Part shown: positions 1 through 8,114 of the stretch, piece by piece | Layout: every line of letters starts with the position of its first letter | Position numbering within the stretch: position 1 is the stretch's first letter | NCBI RefSeq assembly: GCF_003112535.1 | Contig: NZ_BEWA01000010.1 | Span: 124,001 to 188,000 of the forward strand | Direction: 5' to 3' | DNA: 64,000 nucleotides | Source: Streptomyces rishiriensis | GTDB lineage: Bacteria; Actinomycetota; Actinomycetes; Streptomycetales; Streptomycetaceae | Program-made: the position numbers and the translations under genes | The notes under the pieces: model-generated | Seen by the model: the letters and a program-made list of their open reading frames with translations, nothing else | Told to the model about the DNA's origin: nothing | The model's database searches: none

Positions 1-2
1 TG

Positions 3-1040
3 GACCTGACCGAACGGACCCGCCCCGAGGGCGCCCGCAAGCGGCCCGAACTCGCCGCGTTCCAGGCCATGCTGAGCATGCTGGACCAGGACCTGGCCGG
101 TGCGCTGGCGGCGATGGAGCGGCTGACCCACGAGGCGGATCCGTGGACCCGGGCCTGCGGACATCTCAACTGCGGTCACATCCACGGGGGCGCGGGCGAC
201 GTGCCGCGGGCGCGGCAGCACTACCGCTCCGCGCTGCACGAGGCCAGGAGCATCGGCGAGCGGTGGGGGCAGATCCAGGCGCTCAGCGCCCTCGCGGAGA
301 TCGCCGCCACCCTCGAAGGCGCAGAGGAAGCCGCGCAGCTGCTGGAGGACGCCCTGCAACTGGCCGTGGAACTCGGTGCGGTGGAGGACCAGATCACCAT
401 CCGGGCCAGGCTCGCCGGTGAACGCGCCCGGGCCGGCGACCTGGCCGGCGGCCGGGGCGAGCTGGAGCTCGGGCTGCGTACGGCGCGACGGGCGGGGATC
501 ACCCGCTGTCTGCCGCAGGTGTGCTGCGGCCTCGCCGACGTCGCCCGCTGGGAGGGCGACCTGCCCGGCGCCTCGGCGGTCCTCGGCCGGAGCATGGCGT
601 CGTTGAGCGCCGTCTCCCGTCCCGACGTGGGGCAGCTCGCCCTGACGCTCTGCGGGCAGGGCCATGTCGATGTGGCCGGCCGGCGCCTGGCCAGCGCGAG
701 GGAGCGGTACCAGGAGGCGGCGACGTACGCCCTGCTCCTCGGCGACCCGAAGGTGATCGCCGCGGTGGCGCGGCTCGGGGCGGACATCGCTCAGGAACGC
801 GGCGACGCCGAGCGGGCGATGACCCTGCTCGGCGTCGGTGACGCACTGACCGGCGAGGCGGGCCGGACCCATCCGGACGCCCGCCGGGTCCGGACCCGCT
901 GTGAGGCGCTGGCGGGCGGGCCGGCCCTCGACAGCGCCTACCGCGGCGGCGCCGCCGCGGTGGCCACCGGCGACCGCGACGCGCTGACCGCGGTGCTGGC
1001 CCCGGCCGGCCGCGACGAGGGACCGCCGCCCGGGCCCTGA
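3..1040 (+). CDS. C-terminal part of a TPR-containing transcriptional regulator (5'-truncated by window edge)
   Basis: The reading frame is open from base 3 with no start codon needed, so this is the tail of a longer protein. The visible 345 residues are almost entirely alpha-helical, alanine/leucine-rich repeats of about 40 residues, as in the TPR region of AfsR/SARP-like or LuxR-type large regulators. No DNA-binding or ATPase domain is visible in this part. It converges with the O-methyltransferase gene 14 bp away. Its place at the edge of the polyketide cluster suggests a cluster regulator; that is inference. It could also be the tail of an unrelated TPR protein. Confidence 0.65.
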   Translation, partial: DLTERTRPEGARKRPELAAFQAMLSMLDQDLAGALAAMERLTHEADPWTRACGHLNCGHIHGGAGDVPRARQHYRSALHEARSIGERWGQIQALSALAEIAATLEGAEEAAQLLEDALQLAVELGAVEDQITIRARLAGERARAGDLAGGRGELELGLRTARRAGITRCLPQVCCGLADVARWEGDLPGASAVLGRSMASLSAVSRPDVGQLALTLCGQGHVDVAGRRLASARERYQEAATYALLLGDPKVIAAVARLGADIAQERGDAERAMTLLGVGDALTGEAGRTHPDARRVRTRCEALAGGPALDSAYRGGAAAVATGDRDALTAVLAPAGRDEGPPPGP

Positions 1041-1054
1041 CACCCCTGCGACGG

Positions 1055-2101
1055 TCAGGGCCCGGGCACCACCGCCTCGACCAGATGCACCACGCTTGCG
1101 GTCGGGGTGATCGAGCAGAACTCCAGCCCCGCGCGCGTGAGCACCGAGCGCAGCTCCCCCTGCGTGCGTTCGCGGCCGCCCTGGCTGACGAGCATCAGCA
1201 GGTTCATGACGGTGGCGATCTCGGGGGTGTCGGTGGCGTCGAGCACCTGCTCGATCAGGACGACCCGGGACCCGGGCGGGGCGTTGCGGGCCAGAGTGCG
1301 CAGAGCCGCGACGGCGGTGGCGTCGTTCCACATGTGCACGACGCCCTTGAGCAGATACGTGTCGGCCTTGACCGGGACGTCGACATGGCAGTCCCCGGCG
1401 ACCAGCCGGCAGCGGTCGGCGAGTTCACCGCCCCTGCGCAGGGCCGGGTCGGCGTCGGCGACCACCTGCGGCAGGTCGAACAGCACCCCGTTCAGGGCGG
1501 AATGACGGTCCAGCAGCGTCCGCAGCAGCGTGCCGCGCCCCCCGCCGATGTCGGCGACCGTGCCGGCGCCGGACAGGTCGAGCGCCTCCGCCACGGCCGC
1601 CGCCGTGGTCTCGCCGGACTTGGCCATGGCCCGGTCGAAGAGCGCGCCCAGCTCCGGTTCGTCCTGGTGGAGATAGGCGAACAGGGGCTTGCCGTACAGG
1701 TCCTGGAACACGCTCCGGCCGCTGCGTACCGCCTCGTCGAGACGGGACCAGATCTGCCAGGCGAACGGGGCCCCGGCCAGCAGGGCCATCGCCCTGCGGC
1801 CCGCCGGTGCGTCCGTGCGCAGCAGCCGGGACATCTCGGTGTGGGTGTAGCCGCCGTCCTCGGTCTCGCGGAACACCTCGTGACAGGCGAGCGCCCGCAG
1901 CAGCTGGCCGAGTGCCTCCTCGTCGGCGCCCACCGCCGTGGCGAGCGCGCCGACGGACAGCGGCTCCTCGCCGAGCGCGTCGGCCAGCCCCAGCCGGGCC
2001 GCCGCGGTGACGGCCGCGGTGACGCCGAGGCTGTAGGCGAGGGTGTGCAGGCGCAGCGCGGCGGGGATGGCGGGCGCCGCACCCGGGGCCGGGTCAGCCA
2101 T
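1055..2101 (-). CDS. SAM-dependent O-methyltransferase (DnrK/TcmO-like)
   Basis: 348 residues, the usual size for the plant-type O-methyltransferases of aromatic polyketide clusters. There is an N-terminal winged-helix dimerisation region (about 15-100), then the SAM-binding glycine-rich motif VADIGGGRG (about 184-192) and the downstream acidic loop with GDCHVDVP. A catalytic-type histidine is suggested by KGVVHMWND. Such enzymes methylate phenolic or sugar hydroxyls of the polyketide in the cytosol. The ATG lies inside the end of the upstream hydroxylase gene (8-bp overlap), so it is the last gene of a three-gene leftward operon with the C-methyltransferase-like gene and the hydroxylase. The exact methylation site cannot be read from sequence. 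Confidence 0.88.
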   Translation of the reverse strand: MADPAPGAAPAIPAALRLHTLAYSLGVTAAVTAAARLGLADALGEEPLSVGALATAVGADEEALGQLLRALACHEVFRETEDGGYTHTEMSRLLRTDAPAGRRAMALLAGAPFAWQIWSRLDEAVRSGRSVFQDLYGKPLFAYLHQDEPELGALFDRAMAKSGETTAAAVAEALDLSGAGTVADIGGGRGTLLRTLLDRHSALNGVLFDLPQVVADADPALRRGGELADRCRLVAGDCHVDVPVKADTYLLKGVVHMWNDATAVAALRTLARNAPPGSRVVLIEQVLDATDTPEIATVMNLLMLVSQGGRERTQGELRSVLTRAGLEFCSITPTASVVHLVEAVVPGP

Positions 2102-3305
2102 GGGATGGTTCCTCCTCGGTGCTCGGCCGGTACGCCCCCAGCGTGTGCCGGGCGTACACGGCGGCGTTGCTGTCGAATTGCAGGGCGGCGTGCGCGGCCG
2201 CCGCGTGGACGTCCCGCCAGGCGCGCTCCACGGGGCTGCCCTCGGCCTGGCCGCGGGCCCCGCTCTCCCGCTGCAACCGGTCCACCGCGTCCGTCAGGGA
2301 CTCGGCGACGACGGCGTAGTCGCGGTGGCTGCGCGGCACCGCGTCGGCCGGGACCTCGGCGTCGGCGTCCGCCGTCGCGGTGATGCGTCCGATCAGCAGC
2401 GAGGCCGCCTCGACCGCGGCCGACGAACGAGCCAGCGCCGACTGCACGGAGGCCTTCTCCGCGGACGGCACGGCGCGGCCCATGAGGACCTCGGTCCTCG
2501 ACGCGATCCACCGGCTCCACTCGTGCAGGGCTCCGTCGGCCGCCCCCAGGGCGGGGGTGATCATGGTGAGTCCGTTGACGAGCCGGAAGGGCACCGCGTG
2601 GCAGCGGGCGGGTTCGGCCTCGGGCGCCGTACCGGCCAGCAGCACGGCCTGGGCGAACGTGCGGTGCTCGGGGACGAAGACCTCGCCGAGCACCACGGCC
2701 TTGCTGCCCGTGCCGCGCAGCCCGACGGTGAACCAGGTGTCCCGCACCTCGCAGACTCCGCGCGGCACGGCGAAGAACCGCAGCCGGCGCTCCGCCGGTT
2801 CGGGCTCCCAGGCCGCGAGCAGCACCCAGTCGGCGAAGTCCACTCCGCTGATGAAGTTCCAGGTGCCGTTCAGCACCCAGCCGCCGGGCGCCCGGGCGGC
2901 GGTGCCCGCGGGGACGAACCCGGCGGACACCCGGGCGTCGGGCCCCTCCCGCCAGACCTCCGCCTGGCCGCGGGCGGGCAGATAGGCGGCCAGCCGGGCG
3001 TGCGAGGCGTACAGCGAGGCGCACCACCCGGCGGCGGCGCAGCCCGCGGCGACCTCGGTGACGCCCGCGACGAACTCGGTGAAGGTGCCGGCGTCGCCGC
3101 CGAACCGCCGGGGCACGAAGTGGCGGGGGAACCCCGCCAGCGTGATCGCCCGGACGGCTTCCGGGCTCAGCACCCGTTCACGGTCGGCGAGCCGGGCGAG
3201 CCCGGACACCGTGGACCGGGCCGCGCGGGCGGCGCCGCGCAGTGCTTCGGGCCCCCGGGCGGGCCGCCGCGGGGCGGTCGCCGGGGCGGGGCCGGTGTGC
3301 GGCAT
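2094..3305 (-). CDS. Flavin-dependent hydroxylase, acyl-CoA dehydrogenase fold (ActVA-ORF5-like)
   Basis: 403 residues with acyl-CoA dehydrogenase architecture throughout. Stretches such as AGFPRHFVPRRFGG, AGWCASLYASHARLAAYLP, FVPAGTAARAPGGW and GLRGTGSKAVVL strongly resemble ActVA-ORF5, the reduced-flavin-dependent hydroxylase of actinorhodin biosynthesis, and the HpaB/HsaA group. Such enzymes need reduced FMN from a separate flavin reductase (ActVB in actinorhodin), and no reductase gene is visible in this window. The predicted role is ring hydroxylation of the polyketide, possibly a quinone-forming step. It sits between two methyltransferase genes in a leftward operon, 19 bp after the upstream stop. 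Confidence 0.85.
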   Translation of the reverse strand: MPHTGPAPATAPRRPARGPEALRGAARAARSTVSGLARLADRERVLSPEAVRAITLAGFPRHFVPRRFGGDAGTFTEFVAGVTEVAAGCAAAGWCASLYASHARLAAYLPARGQAEVWREGPDARVSAGFVPAGTAARAPGGWVLNGTWNFISGVDFADWVLLAAWEPEPAERRLRFFAVPRGVCEVRDTWFTVGLRGTGSKAVVLGEVFVPEHRTFAQAVLLAGTAPEAEPARCHAVPFRLVNGLTMITPALGAADGALHEWSRWIASRTEVLMGRAVPSAEKASVQSALARSSAAVEAASLLIGRITATADADAEVPADAVPRSHRDYAVVAESLTDAVDRLQRESGARGQAEGSPVERAWRDVHAAAAHAALQFDSNAAVYARHTLGAYRPSTEEEPSHG

Positions 3306-3324
3306 GAGCGCTGTCCTTTCCGCG

Positions 3325-4356
3325 TCAGGGCCGGTCGGCGAGGAACAGCCGGTGCATGGCCTTCTCGGCGGAGTGGTCGGTGGGATTGCTGAAACCGGCG
3401 TCCGTCAGCATCCGCTTGTAGGTCTCGACCGAGTGGGTCTCCCCGTCGTGCGTCTGCACGAGCATGATCACGGAGAACATGTACGGCAGCGGGTTGGTGT
3501 GCGGGGTGTCGTCCTCGTCGGTGGTGTGGCCGACCACCGCGATCCGGCCGCCCGGCTTGACCGCCGTGGCCGCGTGCTTGAGCAGCTCGGTGGCCTCCTC
3601 CTGTGAGAAGTGGTGCAGCACGTTGGTGAGCATCACGATGTCGTACGGGCCCCCGAGCGGCGTCTTGAACATGTCGCCGGAGAGGGTTCTGAAGCGGTCC
3701 GCGAGACCGAGCCGCTCCGCGTGGCGCCGGGTGATCTCCAGGACGTTCGGCCAGTCGAGGCCCGTGATGGTGGCCCGGGGCTCGCGCTGGGCGAAGGCGA
3801 ACCCGTATGAGCCGTGGCTGCACGCGATGTCCAGCACGTCCACCGACTCGCGGTCCCTGGCCCAGGGCACCAGCTGGTCGGCCATCAGCTCGGCCGCGCC
3901 GTTGTTGAACCAGGAGGTGTTCGTGGCGAACTCCTCCCAGTAGTCGAACTGCGGGGTCAGGGCGTGGGTCTCGGCGACGGTCCCGCCGTGCCGTACCGCG
4001 TCGATCAGATGCTTCTGCGCGTCCCACTCCCAGTCGCTCGCACCGAGCCGCACGGCTCCGCCGAAGAATTGCGAACCGCTGCTGACGAGCAGCGAGTGGC
4101 CGCCGTCCGGCAGCGCGTAGGTGTCGTCCACGTTGTGCAGCAGGCCGATCGCGGCCAGCGCGTCGAGCAGGATGCGCATGCCGCGGGGGTGGACGTCCTT
4201 GTCCGCGGCCAGCTCGGCGGCGGTCCGCGGACCGTCCGCGAGCGGGTCGAACAGGCGCAGCTCGAAGGCGGTGCGCAGCAGCGCGGTCTTCACGTAACCG
4301 CGGGCGATGTCGTGCAGCTGCCTGGTGTCGATGCTGGGCGGTGTGGAGTGCGTCAT
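3325..4356 (-). CDS. SAM-dependent methyltransferase of the aromatic polyketide type
   Basis: 343 residues. The open frame continues upstream, but the ATG at 4354-4356 is preceded by GGAAGG at good spacing and the family-like sequence begins there. An N-terminal helical/winged-helix region (about 10-95) precedes the SAM-binding motif VLDIACSHGSYG (about 171-182), a variant of the usual D-x-G-x-G, followed by GLDWPNVLE and MLTNVLHHF. The serine/histidine version of the glycine-rich loop occurs in some polyketide C- and O-methyltransferases. It is the first gene of the leftward operon with the ActVA-ORF5-like hydroxylase and O-methyltransferase. C- versus O-methylation is not decidable here. 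Confidence 0.85.
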   Translation of the reverse strand: MTHSTPPSIDTRQLHDIARGYVKTALLRTAFELRLFDPLADGPRTAAELAADKDVHPRGMRILLDALAAIGLLHNVDDTYALPDGGHSLLVSSGSQFFGGAVRLGASDWEWDAQKHLIDAVRHGGTVAETHALTPQFDYWEEFATNTSWFNNGAAELMADQLVPWARDRESVDVLDIACSHGSYGFAFAQREPRATITGLDWPNVLEITRRHAERLGLADRFRTLSGDMFKTPLGGPYDIVMLTNVLHHFSQEEATELLKHAATAVKPGGRIAVVGHTTDEDDTPHTNPLPYMFSVIMLVQTHDGETHSVETYKRMLTDAGFSNPTDHSAEKAMHRLFLADRP

Positions 4357-4470
4357 GACTACCTTCCGTCGGCTGAGCGGCGAGCACATGCTTGCGGCGC
4401 CGCTTCGAAGCACGTTCGAAGCACGACCGTCACGCTGCTGGCCCAGGCCACTCACGTGACGGGAAGCAGC
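4357..4470. promoter_or_regulatory. Divergent intergenic region between methyltransferase and FAD monooxygenase operons
   Basis: This 114-bp gap separates the leftward methyltransferase operon from the rightward monooxygenase/transporter operon and must hold promoters for both. A direct repeat of the CGAAGCACGTTCGAAGCACG type lies near 4405-4424, that is two GTTCGAAGCAC-like units about 11 bp apart. Closely spaced direct repeats of this kind are typical of SARP binding sites, so this is a plausible activator site. The repeat is seen directly; the binding role is inference. Confidence 0.4.
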
Positions 4471-6135
4471 ATGGACAGCGAAGTCGAAGTGGTGATCGCG
4501 GGCGGTGGGCTGGTGGGCCTGTCGCTCGCGGTCTTCCTCGCCGACCAGGGAGTGGACACCCTTCTGGTCGAACAGCGCCGGGAGCCGTCGAGGCTGCCGC
4601 GCGGCCGCGGACTGAACCTGCGTTCCATGGAGGTGCTGCGCGCCACCGGGGTCGAACAGGCGCTGCGCCGCGCACCGCGGTCGGTGCTGTACGGGTTCCC
4701 GGAGATCGCGCGGGCCGAGACCCTCGCCGGGCAGGAGCGCTTCCGGGCCGCCCGGCCGGCGACCGAGGCGTTCACCGCGATCAGCCCGGCCGAACCCCTG
4801 ATGATCGACCAGAACGAGGTCGAGCCGGTGTTGCGGGCGGACGCCGAACGGCGCGGCGCCGACCTGCGGTTCGCCACCCGCCTCGACTCCTTCGAGCAGG
4901 ACGGCGCCTCGGTCACCGTCCGGCTGCGCGATCTGACGACGGACGCCCCGTCCACGGTGCGGGCCCGCTATCTGGTCGCCGCGGACGGCCACCGCTCGCC
5001 GGTGCGCGGCGCGCTCGCCATCGCGACGAGCGGGGTGGGCAGCATCGCCCACTACGCCAACATCCCCTTCCGGGCCGACCTCTCGGTCCCGCTGCGCGGC
5101 CGCCGTCTCGCCCTCTGCTATCTCGACCAGCCCGTCGCGCACACCATGCTGACCCGGCTCGACCACCCGGAGAACTGGGTCCTGATGGTCCCCTACCGGC
5201 CCGAACAGGGCGAGCGGGCCGAGGACTTCACGCCCGGCCGCTGTGCGGAGCTGGTGCGGGCGGCGACCGGCGTGCCCGGTCTGGAACCGGACCTGCTGCA
5301 CGACCGCGACGGGCCGGGCGCCGTGGTGCAGACCTGGGAGCTGGCCTCGTGGACCGCGGACGCCTACCGGCGGGGCCGGGTGCTGCTCGCAGGCGACGCG
5401 GCGCATGTGATGGCCCCCGCCGGCGGCCTGGGCGGGAACACCGGCATCCAGGACGCGCACAACCTGGCCTGGAAGCTGGCGGCCGTGCTGCGCGGCACCG
5501 CGGGGCCCGCGCTGCTCGACACCTACGAGCAGGAGCGCCGCCCGGTCGCGCTGGCAGCCGGGGAACAGTCGGTGCGCCAGCAGCTGAGCCGGCGCTCAGG
5601 AGGACGCTCGCAGGACCCCGCCCCCCATCCCCTCGCCGCCGTCCTGGGACACCGCTACCGCTCGGCCGCCGTGGTGACGGAAGAGGAGGGGGCCGAACTC
5701 CCGGCGATGTCCATGGAGTTCGACGGGACTCCGGGCAGCCGGGCCCCGCACCATCCGGTGCTCCTCGCCGGGGAACGGCTCTCCACGCTCGACCTCTACC
5801 GGGGCAGGTTCGTGCTGCTGTGCGGGCAGCGGGGCGGCCGGTGGGCCGAAGCGGCGCGCGGGCTCGACGCCGCGCTGGACGTACAGGTGCACCGCATGGG
5901 CGCCGCCCTGTGCGACGCGACGGGCGGCTGGGCCGCGGCGCACGGGGTGTCGGACAGCGGCGCCGTGCTGGTGCGGCCGGACGGGTTCGTCTGCTGGCGG
6001 GCACCGCACGACACGGACCCACACCCCGGCCGCACCCTCGCCGGCGTGCTCGCCCAGGTGCTCGCCGCGCCCGCCGAGGCCCGGCCGGCGGATCCGGGGG
6101 ACCGTCTCAGGGCCGTGTCAGCGCCGTGTCAGTGA
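4471..6135 (+). CDS. FAD-dependent aromatic monooxygenase (PgaE/RdmE/MtmOIV family)
   Basis: 554 residues, typical of full-length polyketide class A flavoprotein monooxygenases. It has the N-terminal Rossmann motif GGGLVGLSLAVFLADQG (about 11-27), the middle DG region VAADGHRSPVRG, and the FAD ribityl-binding motif GDAAHVMAPAGGLGGNTG (about 308-325). A C-terminal thioredoxin-like domain follows (about 420-550). ATG 4471 follows GGGAAG; a GTG 15 bp upstream is an alternative. Relatives hydroxylate aromatic rings (PgaE, RdmE) or perform Baeyer-Villiger ring opening (MtmOIV), and I cannot choose between these. It leads a rightward operon with the exporter genes and a glycosyltransferase. Confidence 0.9.
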   Translation: MDSEVEVVIAGGGLVGLSLAVFLADQGVDTLLVEQRREPSRLPRGRGLNLRSMEVLRATGVEQALRRAPRSVLYGFPEIARAETLAGQERFRAARPATEAFTAISPAEPLMIDQNEVEPVLRADAERRGADLRFATRLDSFEQDGASVTVRLRDLTTDAPSTVRARYLVAADGHRSPVRGALAIATSGVGSIAHYANIPFRADLSVPLRGRRLALCYLDQPVAHTMLTRLDHPENWVLMVPYRPEQGERAEDFTPGRCAELVRAATGVPGLEPDLLHDRDGPGAVVQTWELASWTADAYRRGRVLLAGDAAHVMAPAGGLGGNTGIQDAHNLAWKLAAVLRGTAGPALLDTYEQERRPVALAAGEQSVRQQLSRRSGGRSQDPAPHPLAAVLGHRYRSAAVVTEEEGAELPAMSMEFDGTPGSRAPHHPVLLAGERLSTLDLYRGRFVLLCGQRGGRWAEAARGLDAALDVQVHRMGAALCDATGGWAAAHGVSDSGAVLVRPDGFVCWRAPHDTDPHPGRTLAGVLAQVLAAPAEARPADPGDRLRAVSAPCQ

Positions 6136-6208
6136 CCGGATCGACCATCCGGACCGCAAGGCCCGAGCGGCACCAGCGGCGAGGACCGAAGACGACGAAG
6201 GGAACATC

Positions 6209-7249
6209 ATGACGGAGGCACTGCTCGCCGAGGGGCTGGCCAAGCGCTTCGGCGACGTGACGGCCCTCGCGGGCATCGACCTGCAGGTGCGCGAGGGGCA
6301 GGTGCTCGGACTGCTCGGTCCCAACGGCGCCGGGAAGACCACGGCCGTACGCATCCTGGCGACCCTGCTCAAGCCGGACGCGGGACGGGCCCTCATCGGC
6401 GGCTTCGACGTGGTCCGCGAAGCCTCCCGGGTGCGCCAGCTCATCGCGCTCACCGGACAGTACGCGGCGGTCGACGAGAACCTCACGGGCGCCGAGAACC
6501 TCGTGCTGATCGCCCGGCTGCTGGAGATGAGCCGGCCGGACTCCCGGCGGCGGGCCGCCGAGCTGCTGGAGGCGTTCAGCCTCAGCGACGCCGCCCGGCG
6601 CACGGTGCGCACCTACTCCGGCGGCATGCGCCGCCGCCTCGACCTCGCGGCGAGCCTGGTGGGACGGCCGCGGGTGCTCTTCCTGGACGAGCCCACCACC
6701 GGACTCGACCCCAAGAGCCGCATCGAACTCTGGCGCGCGGTACGCCAGTTGGCCAAGGAGGGCACCGCGGTCCTCCTCACCACCCAGTACATGGAGGAGG
6801 CGGACCGCCTGGCCGACGACCTCATCGTGATCGACAAGGGCCAGGTCGCGGCCCGGGGCACCGCCGGCGCGCTCAAGGCGCGCGTCGGCGACCGCACCCT
6901 GGTGATCCGGCCGGACGATCCGGAGGAGCTGGCGGCGATGGTCGGCGCCGTGCGCGCCGTCGTGCCCGAGGCCATGGAGGAGGACGGCGCCGTCGTCGTC
7001 CCGTCGGCCGACGGAGCACTGATGTCCACCGTCCTGCGGCGGCTGGAGGAGGCGGGACTGCGGCTGGACGAGGTCGGTCTGCGCAAGCCCAGCCTGGACG
7101 AGGCGTTCCTCGCCATCGTCGGCAAGCCCGCGGACTCGGCGGACACCGGCGAGGAGCAGACCGGCGCCCCGGAGGCGGGCGACCCGCAGGCGCAGGACAC
7201 CGCGCAGGGCACCGGCCCGGCCGCGCACCACGAGGAGAGCGCCGCATGA
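6209..7249 (+). CDS. ABC transporter ATP-binding subunit (DrrA-like, drug resistance)
   Basis: 346 residues. It has Walker A GPNGAGKTT (about 36-44), signature YSGGMRRRLDLA, Walker B VLFLDEPTTGLDP, and a Q in the switch position (LLTTQYMEEAD), as in DrrA-type daunorubicin resistance ATPases. The C-terminal extension of about 100 residues is also DrrA-like and ends in a low-complexity acidic tail. It overlaps the permease gene by 4 bp (ATGA), so the two subunits are translationally coupled. Predicted role: ATP-driven export of the finished glycoside, giving self-resistance. Location in the cluster strongly supports this. Confidence 0.93.
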   Translation: MTEALLAEGLAKRFGDVTALAGIDLQVREGQVLGLLGPNGAGKTTAVRILATLLKPDAGRALIGGFDVVREASRVRQLIALTGQYAAVDENLTGAENLVLIARLLEMSRPDSRRRAAELLEAFSLSDAARRTVRTYSGGMRRRLDLAASLVGRPRVLFLDEPTTGLDPKSRIELWRAVRQLAKEGTAVLLTTQYMEEADRLADDLIVIDKGQVAARGTAGALKARVGDRTLVIRPDDPEELAAMVGAVRAVVPEAMEEDGAVVVPSADGALMSTVLRRLEEAGLRLDEVGLRKPSLDEAFLAIVGKPADSADTGEEQTGAPEAGDPQAQDTAQGTGPAAHHEESAA

Positions 7250-8082
7250 GCGACACCCTGACCCACCCGTCCGTGATCGGCCCCGCCGGCCCCGCCGGCC
7301 CCGTGGCGGTCCGCCGCATGACCCCGGTCCGGATGTACCGGCACACGGCCGCGCTCACCTGGCGCATCCTCACCCAGATCCGCCACAACCCGGAGCCGCT
7401 GTTCCTGCTGGGCATCCAGCCCATTCTGTTCCTGCTGCTCTCCACGTACATCTACGGCGGACAGATGGCCGGCTCCTCCCACTCCTACCTCCAGTACGAG
7501 GTGCCCGGAGTGCTCGGCTACAACGCGGTGTTCGCGACCATGAGCAGTGCGCCCGCGCTCTTCGGCGACGTGGCGCGCGGCGTCTTCGACCGGTTCCGTT
7601 CCATGCCGGTCTCCCGGCTCGCCCCGCTGATCGCCCGCTACTGCGGCGACCTGGTGCTCCAGATGTGGGCCCTCGTCCTGGTGCTGATCGTGGGCTTCTC
7701 GCTCGGCTTCCGGATCCACACGCACTGGTGGCACCTGGGCTACGCAGCGCTGCTGCTGGCGGCCTTCTCCTTCGGCATGGCCTGGCTGGCGATGGCCATC
7801 GGCCTGTCGGTGAAGTCCGCGGAGACCGTGCAGATGCTCTCCTTCCTCTGCACGATCCCGCTGACCTTCATCAGCGGCGCGTTCGCCCGTACCGACACGA
7901 TGCCCGGCTGGCTCCAGGCGTTCGTCAAGGTGAACCCGGTCACCTGGCTGGCGGCCGCGGAGCGCGGGCTGCTGCTGGGCGGCCCCGTCGCCCGGCCGGT
8001 CACCTACACCCTGCTCTCCTCACTGGTGGTGGCGCTGGTGTTCGCGCCCCTGGCCATCCGTGGCATCGCCCGGCGCCGCTGA
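7246..8082 (+). CDS. ABC-2 type permease subunit (DrrB-like)
   Basis: 278 residues with about six hydrophobic membrane segments, for example around LFLLGIQPILFLLLSTYIYG and WALVLVLIVGFSLGF, and the ABC-2 signature region near TIPLTFISGAFARTDTMPGW. The length and layout match DrrB of the daunorubicin exporter. The start codon overlaps the stop of the ATPase gene, so the pair forms one transporter in the cytoplasmic membrane. The next gene, a glycosyltransferase, starts 32 bp downstream, which places export and glycosylation in one transcription unit. Confidence 0.92.
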   Translation: MSDTLTHPSVIGPAGPAGPVAVRRMTPVRMYRHTAALTWRILTQIRHNPEPLFLLGIQPILFLLLSTYIYGGQMAGSSHSYLQYEVPGVLGYNAVFATMSSAPALFGDVARGVFDRFRSMPVSRLAPLIARYCGDLVLQMWALVLVLIVGFSLGFRIHTHWWHLGYAALLLAAFSFGMAWLAMAIGLSVKSAETVQMLSFLCTIPLTFISGAFARTDTMPGWLQAFVKVNPVTWLAAAERGLLLGGPVARPVTYTLLSSLVVALVFAPLAIRGIARRR

Positions 8083-8114
8083 CCACGATCCCCTTCTCGA
8101 CGCCGGAGGCGACG

